DNA of 64,000 nt from NCBI GenBank assembly GCA_946122785.1, contig CAMGYJ010000002.1:67109703-67173702 (forward strand), read 5' to 3'. Of the stretch, positions 47,982-59,902 are shown piece by piece; the stretch's first letter is position 1; every line of letters begins with the position of its first letter. The notes under the pieces are model-generated. The model was not told the origin of the DNA and searched no databases. It was given only the letters and a program-made list of their open reading frames with translations. Made by a program: the position numbers and the translations under genes. This DNA comes from Linum tenue. Lineage: Eukaryota > Streptophyta > Magnoliopsida > Malpighiales > Linaceae.

Positions 47982-48397
47982 GAAGGTTGTCACCCGCGGA
48001 TCGACCCGTCGGTTGATCCACTTTAACCCTAACTCGGTGAGAAAAACGGGCCGCACACACTCACCGGAACAACCACTGCAAGGTACTAGGTTGAAGGTCA
48101 AATTGTGTCATTTTTTCCTTTGATTTGCGACATGCGCCTATCTTCTGGTTTTCCTTTTCGCATAACCCAATCTTCGAAATTCTAAGTTGAACATTTGAAT
48201 ATTGATGTTATATAAGTGTGTGTGAATTTCCACTATATGTTAGATTCAAGTATGACATGTTATTTTGGTGTAATGTTATATGTTATTAGTCATTATTTAG
48301 ATAATGACTAGTTTCATATACCCGGTCTAAATAGAGCTAAAGCGGTCGGACCATTAACCCTTAATCCACTTGTTCGACAGGGCCAACGGGAACCTTG
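47982..48397. mobile_element. hAT element, relative of 43402-44352 without the nested MITE
   Basis: The left end GAAGGTTGTCACCCGCGG and right end AACGGGAACCTTG resemble the outer element's ends. The interior (ATTGATGTTATATAAGTGTG, TATGACATGTTATTTTGGTG and flanks) matches the inverted sequence of that element. Flanking 8-mers GTCATTAA (47974-47981) and ATCATTAA (48398-48405) are a 7-of-8 target duplication. Confidence 0.85.
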
Positions 48398-48399
48398 AT

Positions 48400-51235
48400 C
48401 ATTAACAATCTTTTTTTTTTTTGTGGTATTCAGATGATACATTCGAAGTAGTTAAGTTGGTCCGATTGTATTACAGCCAGATATTAATTTGAGTTGAAAT
48501 AACTCATGTGACGGCAAAAAATCAACATTTGACACGTGAAAATTTAAAGTACTTTATTTAGTGGAAGTTCGAATTGTCGAAGGGGGAGGATGACAATTTG
48601 AATCACCTCGTTTAACAATTCGTTTGACTAAAAAAATACTTCATTTTAGAAAGAAAAAAACTCGTCCAGACTACCGATTAAGAAAGGGTGTATATATATG
48701 TGTTTATATCATTCAAGTTAATCTTGCTTCATATTTGGATATTCGTAGCAAAGCTAGGTCATTATCATGAACAACTTGACATGGACATGAATAAATACAT
48801 ATACAGTACTTAGCAAGAAAATTGGTACTTGCTTTTGTACCCCCCAATGGAGTAGTTATTCAATGATGTGGACTAAATCACAAGTCTATTTGGTCGTTCA
48901 CTAATTTTGGGGAAGAATGTTGATTGAAAAATAAAACCCTAATTATAGAAAAGAAACCCTACAATGAGTTAAATTAACAATTAGTCAAAGAAAACCCTAG
49001 ATCAGCAGAAAGAAGCAACCAACCAACCAAAAACCAGAATTTATTTCCAGGGTCAAGTCAACAACATCATGCTGTACATTTTGATTCCTTCACTTAAAAT
49101 TTTGCAACTCTGAAATGCCAACCAATGGCATCTATGAAGAAATCCTGTGGGGCAGATCTTCATTTTCTTAATGGTTTTGGGAATTGTTTTTATATATGAT
49201 GAATGAAAGTTCTAATTGTTGCTAAAGACATATCAATGGCGATGAAGGGTCGAAATGTAGCATCCAGGTTCCCTCTGTTTTTTCCCCCTTGGGTGGGAAA
49301 ATTGATAGTTACAGGTATGTTTGATGAGAATAGATACAATTCAGTAGTCACGATAACCATTTCGAGTTCCAAAAGGCACTTTTACTAGCATTGTGGTTAA
49401 CGCCACCATGGATTTCTAGTGCACCCATTTTCGAAAAATGGAATCCTTGTGTGGCCTTTTTTATTCGGCAATCAAATTGTATAAGCCAAGAATATATTTT
49501 CACTAAATTACCAAATTGATAAATTTGGATGTTTAATTGGCTTTAAATTAGTCAATCCAACAAGGTATAGGAATTTGTTGGGCTAGAAGGAGGCTTGGGT
49601 TTTTATTGTGCTGGCCCGTTACCAACCGCACTGTGACGCCAAGCAATGGTGAATTGGTGATGCTTCATGAAAAAGCAGCATCGACGTATATTAACACAAT
49701 GTTGCATCGTGTTGATTGATGTGGTTAGAGTTGTGGGCGATAAGACAAGAGTGGAAAGGTAAGCGAAGTCATACTTGAAAGGATGAAGGTGTCCAATGAT
49801 AAAGTGAGAGTCCTTAAACCTTGTGGAGTTAACCCAGTCAAAGGGTATAACTTATAAGTAAACTCTAGCATATATTGGCGTTATGTCAGAGAGCTAGAAT
49901 ATTTATTGATGTTGATCCACTCTTCCCAAAGAGATGATTTTGACCATATACATGAATGTATATGAACAACATTCCCCAAATCGGAAACGTTGGTTTCAAC
50001 AACTATGGCGAAATAGTTGAAATGTGGGGGATAAATTGGGGAGAAGTAATGTGGAATGTCGCTTGGGTGATTCTAAAGTGAAAGTGATACTTAGAAGTTT
50101 TGCGTAAACCCTAAGTTAAGTCATAGATGTCACTACATTTGAAGAGATACTTGTGAAACTCAAGTACTCTAAGGTTAATGAAGTAGAGAGACTTCAACAC
50201 CGTTGGCATGTGTTTTGATTATTGCAAGGCAATAAAATCAAGGCAAACACATAAGATGTGTAGTGAATTGAAAAGAGACGAGTCTTTGGGGAATTTTACC
50301 CAAAGGAACTCACTGGGTGAACCAAAAGCCATAGTCCATTAATGAATAGGCATTTATAGTTAACGAGGAGCAGTATCTTGGAAAACGTCCAAGTTAAACT
50401 CTAAGACCGGTGAAGTTGAGTAGTTTGGCCCGCAAAGACTGGCGTTAATAAAACGCACTTGTGCACAAAATTGTTATTGCAAGGGCTAGAAGTGTTATGT
50501 GAAAATCTCGTCATTGATAATGGAAACATAACACTAAGGTCAATTTCTAGCAAAGTTATCTAAGTTGATCATGTAGATAAAGTAATAACAAATGTGGGAC
50601 CCACCTAGAAATTTGTTAAAGCATCGAAGGGAATGGACTCGTGGCCTAGGACAAATCATCATGGCGGTAACTCTACCTAAGCAGGATTGGCAGACCCAAC
50701 CTATAGGTTCAAGGAAAAAACAAAGTTGTGAATGATGGTCCGACATTGTCAACTTATTCAAAGTCCATTCTCATGATGAGACAATGTCCAACTATAAGGG
50801 TAAACCTAAAGATGGAAGGTTTTTAATGGTTTCTTAGTTTGACACAGGATGTGGTCAAATAGTGTATTTTCGGAATACATGTTTAGAAATCACCTATGTG
50901 AGTGTGAAGTGGAGCCGCTTCAAGGAGAATAAAAGAAGGTCAGTTCTCTAAGCACTCATGAGACCAGGCGGTGTTCATGGCTGAAACGAACACAACAATG
51001 AGAACCAGTGAACGGATAAGAGTTAGTTGTGTGACATATGTTGTCTTAGTATACAAGCAAAACCGACGGTTCAAAGATATCACATCTACCGATTGGTGAG
51101 TATACTCGATATATGTTCACTAAGGAAGGTTCAAAGGGAAACCTACCTATTCCGATGCAACTAATTCTTAGTCGAGAATCACACGATTTTTTGCATAGTT
51201 TTTAAAGTACAACATTCTCCATTCATGTGGGGGAT
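48400..51235. other. Non-coding DNA; right part probably the gutted interior of an LTR element
   Basis: 48400-49600 shows nothing recognisable. From about 49600 to 51235 the sequence lacks long open frames and ends with the polypurine tract ATGTGGGGGATT directly before the LTR at 51236. A second ATGTGGGGGAT occurs at about 50023. I infer a decayed or large non-autonomous LTR element without visible domains. Confidence 0.35.
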
Positions 51236-51930
51236 TGTTGGGATTTTTAGTGGTGTGAATGGAAATAAAAGGGAAAAGTTTCAAGAGAGTCTCTTGAAGT
51301 ATCATGTTGGTAAGATGTGGGAAGGCACGACCTCGAATTAGATCGATTTGATGTAATATGTGGTTAATCGGTTAAATTGGTTTGTGTACCAAACGGACCA
51401 AACCGAACCAATGTGGCGGTTGGAATAACCAAACTGGTCCAACTACCATGGGCCGAACCGATGCAATGGTTCATTATTTCAAACATGAACCAATGTGTTG
51501 GTTGGGGTGTAACCACCCATATGAAGAGTCACCTCCCTTCGTACGCACCCCTTCATTTTCTATAAATAGCACCTAACCCCCTCTGGTTATGAACATGGGT
51601 TTTTCCGGGTACCAAAATTCTGCCAAAATCCAAAACTAGTTTTCTGCATTCTTTTCAAAGAGAAGATAGAGTCAAGTGTGGTTCTCGCCGATTCGTTGCG
51701 TTCGATGGTTTCCGGGGTTTGAGGTACCGCTACGCCGGAAAAGGTATGTCCTTTCTATCCTAGGAGGAATCATTCCATAACCTTGGGTACTTGAGGGGAA
51801 TAAGATTCTTTAAGGAGAGATAGTGAATTCTATCGGCTAGAACGCTTGCATGTGTCTTTGCATGTTTTCTTAATCTTATGTGTTTGCTTGTGTTGCAAGA
51901 AAATAGTATACGTGAACAATTTTCCCAACA
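51236..51930 (+). repeat. LTR with intact TGTTGGGA...TCCCAACA ends
   Basis: The 695-bp unit begins TGTTGGGA and ends TCCCAACA, a perfect 8-bp inverted end. It has a TATA-like TATAAATAG near 51562. A polypurine tract precedes it, so it is the 3' LTR of an element whose left part is lost or unrecognised. The flanks (GGGAT / AATTC) are not a duplication, which argues against a solo LTR. Confidence 0.72.
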
Positions 51931-52679
51931 AATTCTAGTTGTTCAGTTCATCCTTTGTGTAGGATTTGCAGTCTGTTCATTCTATTGATGTATAAATACT
52001 CTTAATCAATATAGAGAAACTCAGGATTTCTGAGCTCTTTCAGTGGGTTGTGTCTCCATAGAAAACAACATTGCCAAGTGGAGCCACTGTTCGACCAAGC
52101 TAGTCTGTGGGGCGGAGCCATGGTGCAACCATGCGGTCTTGACGTTCCATGAGAATGGTTCGAGTAATGCTGTGGTTCAAGCATTGTCGTGTTTAAAACC
52201 ATGTTGGCGCAAGAGCAATGTTGCAACTTTAACCGCACTGCGATTTTAGTAACAACGTTGTGACTCAACAATATCGACACATGGTCCGGTCTCGTGGTTC
52301 TACAAAAAATCAAATTGCAATATTGGAACAATATTGATGTGTGATGGATCTTGAGGAACTAGGTGATTATTATCACATGTGGGTGTCAAAATACGGGGGG
52401 AAAATCCCAAAAATACACATATTTTAAAAACAAATTCTCATAATACACACGTTTTATGAAAAATTCCCAATCTACACATATTTGGGCATCATTGCGACTG
52501 TCAATATCAGTGAATGCATTTACTGCGGCAGACAAAAGCGGTGAATGCATCACTGCGGTTGTCGACCGCGGTGAAGGCCTGACTCAAGGCTAAAACTTCA
52601 AAAGAACGTGACTTTGCGCTCGGTTATCTAATCGTAGTGATTGTTTTTTATTTCACATAAATTTTCAATATCTTTCAAT

Positions 52680-53480
52680 CTGCAACTCGCCTTCATCCCC
52701 AAAAAATGTCGTTTGCTACCCCGAACGAGCAATTTTTCAATTTTGCCAAACTTTGGAAGGCCATAACTTTGTGTTACTCAATCCGAATGTCATAAAGTTT
52801 TTTTTATTGCGCATAACTTTTTAAGACTTATATAGTAAAAAACTTGCTTGGAGAAACATCATAGCTCCATACCAACAAAGAGAAGTTATTATAGAAGAGA
52901 GCATTGATGAGGAGGAAGTAGAAAGTAAAGAAGAGGATGAGCTTAATACTCAATATGGAGAAGATATGAATGAAGAAGAGAGAGAGGAGGTTGAAGAAAA
53001 GGATGAAGATGATTTGGGATTCATGTGGGTTAGTGTGCCCGAAGAGGCCATTTATTTTGACCAGGAAGGTTACCCGACCTTAAATGACTCTTAGCATCGG
53101 ATCCTTTTGCAACAACTCTTTGCTGAGACGAGGCCACGACATCATCAATCTCTCTTGGTAGATGTGAGGATGACCCTTTGAAGATACTTGATTTGGTTCG
53201 AGGTAAAGAGAACAAGAAATGAAGTGATTTGAGGTTCAATTGTGGTTTCTCAAGCAATTGCCTCTACGTGAGCCATCACCGAATGATTGGGAGACCGATC
53301 AAGACTTGAGACTCCACTTTGCTGATGAAAACCTCAATTTCAAGGAGGTTTTAAGTTGGACCAGGAACTTGAAGGCAATCGCCCGACGATAAGACGTGAA
53401 AGATGCGCTAGTTGGGAGGCATCCCAACTTCGGTTTGCCTTTCTTCTCCTTACATCTCGATAAAGAACTGGCATTATTGA
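52680..53480 (+). mobile_element. Ty3-type retroelement fragment (acidic region)
   Basis: From about 52845 a plus-strand frame reads an acidic stretch rich in EEE and DED ending YPTLNDS at 53094. Downstream, GATGCGCTAGTTGGGAGGCA (about 53401) is like a short conserved block after pol in several plant Ty3 elements. No enzyme motif survives. Assignment is tentative. Confidence 0.3.
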
Positions 53481-54466
53481 ATCTTTTTTTTAGGCGTGTT
53501 TGTTGTTAGAGTGATAGTGAATGACCTTGCCTTAGTTAAGAATAAGTTTTGATGGACAATGGTGGAGGGATAAATGATGAAATGTTGGAATGTTGTTGTG
53601 TATTGCATGTTTATGAGTGAATGTATGTGGTTTGGAGGCCTTGGTAGGCATGAATCGCATGATTCTAGATGTTTTGATTGTCGCCCACCAAGTGCTCGAT
53701 GAAATGTCCAAACCACATAATTTGTGCTTGTAATGATTTGATGAATAACAAATTGATGGCCCCTTTGCTCACCTAAACTTACCGCTTTGATATGATTTTT
53801 GAGCAATCGGTCCATACCCTTACCTTAGTCATTTAGGTTGTTCCTTGCCTTTGGCCTCGTCATTGAACCCCTAGATTGACTTGTTGTCAGTAGAACTAAT
53901 CAATCACAATCGTTAACTACCTAATTCGACATTGCTTTTCACTTAACCCTTGTTTTACATAGTAAACATCAAGTATGTGGGTGTATGAGATTGGATCCTA
54001 GGGATGATAAGAAGTGTTCATTTCATTCATTGATAATATATGAAATGTGTTTGGCATGGATGTGCATGAATTTTCCTTGTGTGTAGGAATTGTTCTAAGG
54101 GTTAATCCTTTGATGGGGGAGAGTTCCAATGCTCGTCCTTCGGAAGTAGTTCCAGTTTCGCACTTCCAATCAATGGAGAGCCAGAACCACTTGGACCTCC
54201 ACACAAGAAGTCGAGCCTCAACCACATCTACACCACGAACAACAACTAGAAGTGCCACCTAGAAGGTCGAAAGACCAAGTCCAAGGGGCGATTTCTCCTC
54301 TTTGCAAGGGCCACGAGTTGATCATGGCCGACCGAACAGACGCGTGGGCTGATGTGGGCCACAACCGACCAGGCTTGGGACGAGAGGGTGAACCAAACAT
54401 GCTGACTAGGGTGGTTTCAGGAGGAAGCCCAAGGCTCCCAGGGTAGAGTAGGAGGGTACAATCTCA
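53480..54466. other. Intergenic, probably retroelement-derived, nothing firm
   Basis: A GATGGGGGAGAG block near 54110 and a run of Ser/Thr/Arg-coding frames at 54130-54450 look retroelement-like. No domain can be named. Confidence 0.3.
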
Positions 54467-54745
54467 GGATAATGTATTTAGATAACACATGTAATTATGA
54501 GAATTCAACATTCTTTTGGTCTTAAAATGAAACATAATACTTGTATTTGAGTATAAGATGAGACAACTAAAATCATTCATTATGGATTGTCAATCTCAGC
54601 TATCGATCTCTCTTTTTTACTAACCTCATTTTTTATTAAGACTACCAAAATCCTTCAACCTCCAAATTATGTATTTTTCAAATTCATACATTGAAACAAT
54701 AGAATACATAAATTAATTAAATGTATCAATTTAGAAAATCCTAAC
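54467..54745. repeat. Diverged relative of the 42646 Harbinger MITE
   Basis: Blocks such as AATACTTGTATTTGA, AATCATTCATTATG and ATTTTTCAAATTCATACATT appear in the same order and spacing as in 42646-42996. The terminal repeats have decayed. Confidence 0.7.
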
Positions 54746-55488
54746 TATCTCCATATACATATCCCATATCCTTAATTGAGGGCTTTGAATAAGAAAACAT
54801 AATCTTAAAACTTACGTTAATTTTCGATCTTAGCCCTTGGATCTAAGAATCTCCAATATGAATCCAAGGCCTTAAATTCCAAATATGTCCCAAAGCCCAT
54901 TTCGACATAATCACAATTGAAATTGGAAATGCACATACACTATGACTGCGCTCCGCAGAAAGGACGATCAACCTGAACTGAATCACTTTTTCAGCATCTT
55001 CATATCTTTGGAAATAGGGATTAAAATTTTCTACCTCGTAATCACAAATCATAGAACTCAAGCCTATGTCAAATAAGACAGTAGCCACGTCGAGCAGTCC
55101 CTCCCATTGCAGAGCACTTTTCAGCTCTAGTTATCCAAAATCTAAAGGCAAAAATCAGTCACAGGCAATCAACTTCCCTAACTTAAACCGAAAATGTATT
55201 CCCTGGTACTTATTTACACAGGCGAGGCAATAGTTACGACTTACGAGCTTACAGCTTTACAGCTGAAAACTGGAGAATGCTGCATTTTACTACTTAGATA
55301 ACCGAGTAACTGAAGGGTTTCATAACAAAGCAGCTAAAGGTTTCTGAGCATAGATGGTGATCACGGTTGCAAAACCAACTTAAACTTCCAAATCTAAGCT
55401 AAAACTTGCTCGAAGTGACCTCGTCGTCACTCATTCATTAAAATTAAATTTTTGTCCCTATGACCAGAGCGAATGAATGATGTTCAGT

Positions 55489-56667
55489 TTAGAGGGAGCT
55501 GAAAGACTTCCTAACTTTCCTAAGTATGCTCCACATGAAACTAGATACAATGAAGAGGGCGATACCAGTGACAATGGCATACTTGAGTCCCAGATTCACC
55601 AGCAAGTTCACCAGCAGCGCGGCCAACACCACACCGAAGAAGTTAGCTGATGCGGCTGGCCAGAAAGGCATGTCGAGAATGGAAGCTATAATGGCACCTG
55701 TCCATGCTCCTGTTCCAGGGAAAGGTACAGCCACAAACAGCATCAGACCAAGCCATTGAAACTCTTCAACGGGGCCAGCTTTCTCCTTGGCATTCTTGAA
55801 CAGCATCTCGAGGAATCGAGATGCTGTCCGGTTCTTTCCAGCAAGGAAAGAAGCAAACTTCTTCATGTATAGTATGATGAAAGGCACTGGGACCATGTTC
55901 CTGCACATAAGAACACCCCCCAAAATTTTGTTACCATTCAGGGCATGCCAGTAGGTTCGGTGTAATGTGTCACAGAAGCATTTCTTCAAACAGGTTGAAA
56001 GCAAACAAAATTCTCAGTCACCAATAGCTGCTATGTTGTCACAGAAGCATTTCTTCGAACAGGTTGCAGGCAAGGCAGTCTTAGAATCACAAACAGCGAA
56101 GAACATTAAAGCTGGGAAACTCAATACTGACCCAATTACGGCTAAAACGGTGAGCGCTACGGGCTTGAGTTGGAGCCAGTAACCGACTGGAATAGCCCCA
56201 CGAAGCTCAATCACAGGAAGGGTAGCGAGAGCGAAAACCACGGCCTCGTCCGGCCAGCCGGAGCCTCGAAGCGCATTAGCGATTCTCAGACCAAAGCTGG
56301 AAGCTTTGATGGAAGAATCGGCGGCCGCTTTCGCATCCCCGGAAGACGCGAACCAAACAAGCGAAAGGGAAGCCCAAACCGCGACCCAAATAAGAAACTT
56401 AATCGGCTTTTCCTCAACCGCCGGCAGAATTGCTTCGTCATCAGCAGACGGGTCGATGAACCCACGCGAGGAATAAGCCCCGAGTGCAGTAGAAAGAAGA
56501 ATACGACTTTCCAAAGTAGACCTCTTCGACTCCAGAAGGGTCCGCCTCTGGCTCTGTTGAATAACCCGACGAGGGTTTTGGTGGGTCAGTGGTTTCGGCA
56601 AGAAAGCGAGATGGTGGGTCTTGCTGAAAGAAGGAGAGAGCGATAGTGCCAAGTAACAGGCAGCCAT
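55489..56667 (-). CDS. Plastid-targeted small multidrug-export family membrane protein
   Basis: Two exons, 56667-56132 and 55900-55489; 948 nt, 315 residues, phase 2 at the junction (AVIG then NMVPVPFII). Residues 1 to about 60 are Ser/Arg/Lys-rich with few acids (MAACYLALSLSPSFS), a likely chloroplast transit peptide. A first hydrophobic segment follows (FLIWVAVWASLSLVWF), then LPVIELRGAIPVGYWLQLKP, FLAGKNRTASRFLEMLF, EFQWLGLMLFVAVPFPGTGA, and three more membrane segments to the C-terminus. The PVIELRGAIP and VPFPGTGAWTGA motifs define the Sm_multidrug_ex family (as Arabidopsis At2g02590). The substrate is unknown in plants. The open strand-opposite frame 56170-56646 is a shadow. Confidence 0.92.
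55968..56073. repeat. 69-bp spaced direct repeat in the intron of the membrane-protein gene
   Basis: TGTCACAGAAGCATTTCTTC occurs at about 55968 and again at about 56037, each followed by (A/G)AACAGGTTG and a GCAA block. It lies inside the single intron, close to exon 1. Confidence 0.7.
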
Positions 56668-57623
56668 GGAAACAGGGGAGGGAATGGAAAGTGCAGACTC
56701 GCGATCGGAATTAAAGGGAAGGGAGCATCTCTCATATGCACAAATACCTCATTAAGAAAGGAGCTCGACCCAATTAGCCATGGCGTTGGAGAAAGGATCA
56801 TGCGAGCAGGGCGGTTGCATTTTATATGATTGGTTTTTGCTTTAAGCTGATTAGCAGCAGGAGACGAGAAGAATGGAGGAATATCGGCGGCATAATCAAA
56901 GTATAGAGTGTTGGATTTTCCGAAGATGTGTTGGAGGATGATTCATTGAAGGGCTCTAATGTTTCTTTGTTTTGTCACCTCTTTCATTCTTTGGACTTGT
57001 CAATTCAGTTATAATTCAGTTGCACCTAAAAGGACAACAATGTAGCTTTAAATTTTGATTCTCGGATTAGTAAGGGACATACATTTTTTGGTTTTTGTTT
57101 AAGCCAAATAACCTTAGGGCCTTCAGAATAATGCCTTTCGAATACTTGAACACTTTGAGTATGAGGTGGGTTGTCTTTTATCTGGCGTTGGGTGTTTGAG
57201 ATGTTGTACAAATGACCTATTTCAAGTTTCTAGGAACTCATTGGCACTTTGATCTTTAAATTACTGTAGTCCTTGATCTAAGAGAGAGTTTAAGTTTAGT
57301 TAGATAGTGAAGGTGTCTTTCATTAGGCCAATGACCTCATGTGTATAAGATAGTCTGGTGGTGGTTGAGGCATTTAATATGATTAGGTTTCAGGTTCGAA
57401 ATTTCCTTGTACATATTTGGCATGAATCAAGTTTTGTCGTCACATTTAAGTGATGTGAGTAATATATACTTGTGTCTCTGATCGGGGATATCAACCATCT
57501 TCATCCAAGTGATATAAAGACGAATCCTTAATTGATATCTCAACCTCTGACGACCAGAAGAGACATAATCTACCTGCATTACCATTCGCAGGAATCCCTT
57601 CACGTTGTCAAAGCCCAAATTCA
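56668..57623. other. 5' flank of the membrane-protein gene and intergenic DNA
   Basis: The region just right of 56667 should carry the promoter of the minus-strand gene. No other feature is recognised. Confidence 0.4.
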
Positions 57624-57800
57624 GGGTTAAAGACACATTTGGTCGCTGAGATTACTAAATTAGGACATGTTTAGTCACTGTAAAAATTTAATATCAAATT
57701 TGGTCACTACAATTATTAAAACAGGACACACTTAGTCACTCGCCGTTAGTTGCCGTCCAACTCCGTTAAAAGAGTCCGTTATGTGCTGACGCGGCAAACA
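57624..57800 (+). repeat. Pack-MULE left terminal inverted repeat
   Basis: It matches 59088-59263 inverted at roughly nine of ten positions, including TTTAGTCACT, AATATCAAATTTGG, CACTACAATTA and TCACTCGCCGTTAG. Confidence 0.88.
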
Positions 57801-58059
57801 TGTACGCCTAGTCAGCGCCATTTTGGACCGAAAATGGCCAAATCCGACCCACCACGTCACTATACCCGCCACGTATTAAACCCGACCCAGAAACAAACCC
57901 TAACGCACCTAACCAGACCAGAGGCCACTTAAACAAATCAAAATTGATTTGTTTCCATTACAGACCCAAAAACCCTTCTCCTTCCTCGAGCTCTTCCCGA
58001 GCTCTTCCCCTTCGCCATTTTCGATCAAACCAATCTGAGAGCAGAGAGCAGGGAGAGAT

Positions 58060-58985
58060 GAAGCCGGCGCGACGAGCTTATGGATCTCGTTTCTATACTG
58101 CAGCTGAATCGAGTCGTTACTGTAAATGGAGTTCAGGGGAACCGAGTCATTGTAGTAAACAGAGCTCGGAGGATGATCGATGTTGAGGTATTCATCGTCA
58201 GGGCTCCATTGCCAAACATCCCGGTGCCGCCGTCGGGAGAGCTGCCTTGCCCGGCGACGTCGATTCTGTACATCAGCTGCAACACGGTGTCGTTTCGGAT
58301 ACTGCCCTGCTGATTGCCGTTGCCGATGATGTTGAGCCCAGCGTCGGCGTTGGAGTAGTAGAGATTTGTGGGCATGGAGACGACTTCGATCCCGTTGATG
58401 AAAGCGTAAGCGCCGGGGGTTGGGGAGAAGGTGAGGTTGAGACGTTGCTGATTAGGGTTCACGTTTAAGCAGAACTCTAACTGGAATCCGTCCTCCTTTG
58501 TCGATAGAGGGTGGAGATCCGGGATGAAGTTGTCGAGGAGGGCGAATTGGCTGGCGACAACGGAGAAAGAGGCGGCGGATTTGTTGAAATCAGGGGAGTA
58601 TGTCGCCGGGAAGAAGTAGAGGCGGATGAATTTCTGGCCCGGGCTGACTGGGAAGGAGTAGGTGAAGTTGGAGCGAGACCATTGGGCGGAGAGGTAAGGC
58701 ACTTTTTCGAGCCTTGTGGAAGGTTCTGTTGGTGTGGAAGAAGCCGACTCTGAACCGGGCTGGAGGAATTTCGAGGGGTTGTTGGCGTCCCAGCTCCGGT
58801 CGTCGGCGTCCCAGCTCCGGTCGTCGGCGGTGTTGCTGCCGGGGGTTGTGGAACCGCAATCGACGACTATGTTGTCGATGGGAGTGTACTCGTCGGCGGA
58901 GAGTGTGGAGGAGGGATTCAGGGTGAAGATGACGAGGGTGGGAGGTGCCGAGGTGGGAGGAAGGAGGAAGAAGGGTTGGGTGGGG
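58060..58985 (-). pseudogene. Captured malectin-like ectodomain of a CrRLK1L (FERONIA-type) receptor kinase
   Basis: The minus strand encodes, in order: a hydrophobic signal-peptide-like start (APPTLVIFTLNPSST), YTPIDNIVVDCGS, SKFLQPGSES, NFTYSFPVSPGQKFIRLYFF, LLDNFIPDL, AYAFINGIEVVSMP and VLQLMYRIDVAGQ. These are hallmarks of the first malectin-like domain of CrRLK1L receptors, which bind cell-wall pectin and RALF-peptide complexes at the plasma membrane. Near 58216 the frame shifts by one base and homologous-looking sequence goes on (WQWSPDDEYLNIDH, VPLNSIY). There is no start ATG, no membrane segment and no kinase. A 21-bp tandem repeat (DDRSWDA twice) is at about 58787-58828. CrRLK1L genes usually lack introns, so the unspliced copy does not tell DNA from RNA capture. 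Confidence 0.88.
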
Positions 58986-59087
58986 TTGGGTTGGATTGGG
59001 TTGGTTTTAATGACGTGGCGGGTTATAATGATGTGGCGGGTCGGTTTTTATTTTTGTTGGGTTATATACGGCTGATTAGGCAATTCT

Positions 59088-59263
59088 GTTTGCCACATCA
59101 GCACTTAACGGACTTCATTAACGGAGTTAGACGGAGACTAACGGCGAGTGACTAAATGTGTCCAGTTTTAGTAATTGTAGTGGCCAAATTTGATATTAAT
59201 TTTTTCTAGTGACTAAGCATGTCCCGATTTTGTAATCTCAGTGACCAAATGTGTCTTTAACCC
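59088..59263 (-). repeat. Pack-MULE right terminal inverted repeat
   Basis: Inverted partner of 57624-57800; its outer end is the GGGTTAAAGACAC terminus read on the minus strand. Confidence 0.88.
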
Positions 59264-59514
59264 CCAATTCATATTGAAATCTTTCCTACCAGACTCAGGC
59301 ATATGGGTCTCCATAAGGAAAAGAACATGAGGGGACTGCTCATTAACGAGAGTTTTGATGTTAGCTTTAGCCTCATCATTCAGAAGTCCCTTGTAATTGA
59401 AACTTATTATTCTCATAATGAGCAAGGTTTGAGAACTAAGAGATGATTATAATATTTGAGTGATATGGATGACCAAAGTGTTAAAGTGAGTGTCTAGAAC
59501 ATAGATACAACACA

Positions 59515-59692
59515 TATTCGGATGGGATTGATGCGGATACCCAATATACCAAAACCGCAACGAACTTATTATCATCCTCGTCAGGTTATGGGAAAATCCA
59601 ATCCAAAATAATATCGATTGGATTTTCCCCTGATAAAATCAATTTCAATTTGGTTGAGTACCCACAACGATAGATTATTTTGTCATCCCTGA
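59515..59692. repeat. Fragment of a TAGGGATGGCAA-type hAT element
   Basis: The right end TTTTGTCATCCCT matches the right terminus of 45661-46190, and GGATACCCA / GAGTACCCAC motifs fit that family. The left terminus is missing. Confidence 0.4.
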
Positions 59693-59902
59693 TATGGTCT
59701 GACCGGTGGTACAACTTGTTTATACCAGTTCAAGTTTGTTTTAGAAAAACATGTCGAGAGGTGGGAAATCATTTACAGTAGATGACTTTTTTTCTTATAT
59801 CTAACATATTTGAAGAAGATCTCTAAAATATATATATGGTGCCTTCTACGGTACCCCGGGTGAAATCTAGGGTACCGCATACCTTGGGTATGAAAATTAT
59901 CA

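Larger units (their letters stand above)
57624..59263. mobile_element. Pack-MULE: Mutator-like element carrying a receptor ectodomain fragment
   Basis: The 1640-bp element has ends GGGTTAAAGACACATTTGGT that match in inverted orientation over at least 170 bp, with weaker matching to about 270 bp. The flanks are CCAAATTCA (57615-57623) and CCAATTCA (59264-59271), a 9-bp target duplication with one base lost, as expected for Mutator. No transposase is inside. The cargo (58060-58985, minus) is a host-gene fragment. A second possible cargo, a leader-like stretch with an acceptor-like TTTCCATTACAG and CT-rich DNA, is at 57930-58055. Confidence 0.9.

Noticed and set aside
51236..51930. Solo LTR
   Set aside because: The 5-bp flanks differ and a polypurine tract precedes it, so a 3' LTR of a decayed element fits better.
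56170..56646. 158-codon plus-strand frame
   Set aside because: Exact antisense shadow of exon 1 of the minus-strand membrane-protein gene.
59515..59692. Complete hAT element
   Set aside because: Only the right terminus is recognisable.
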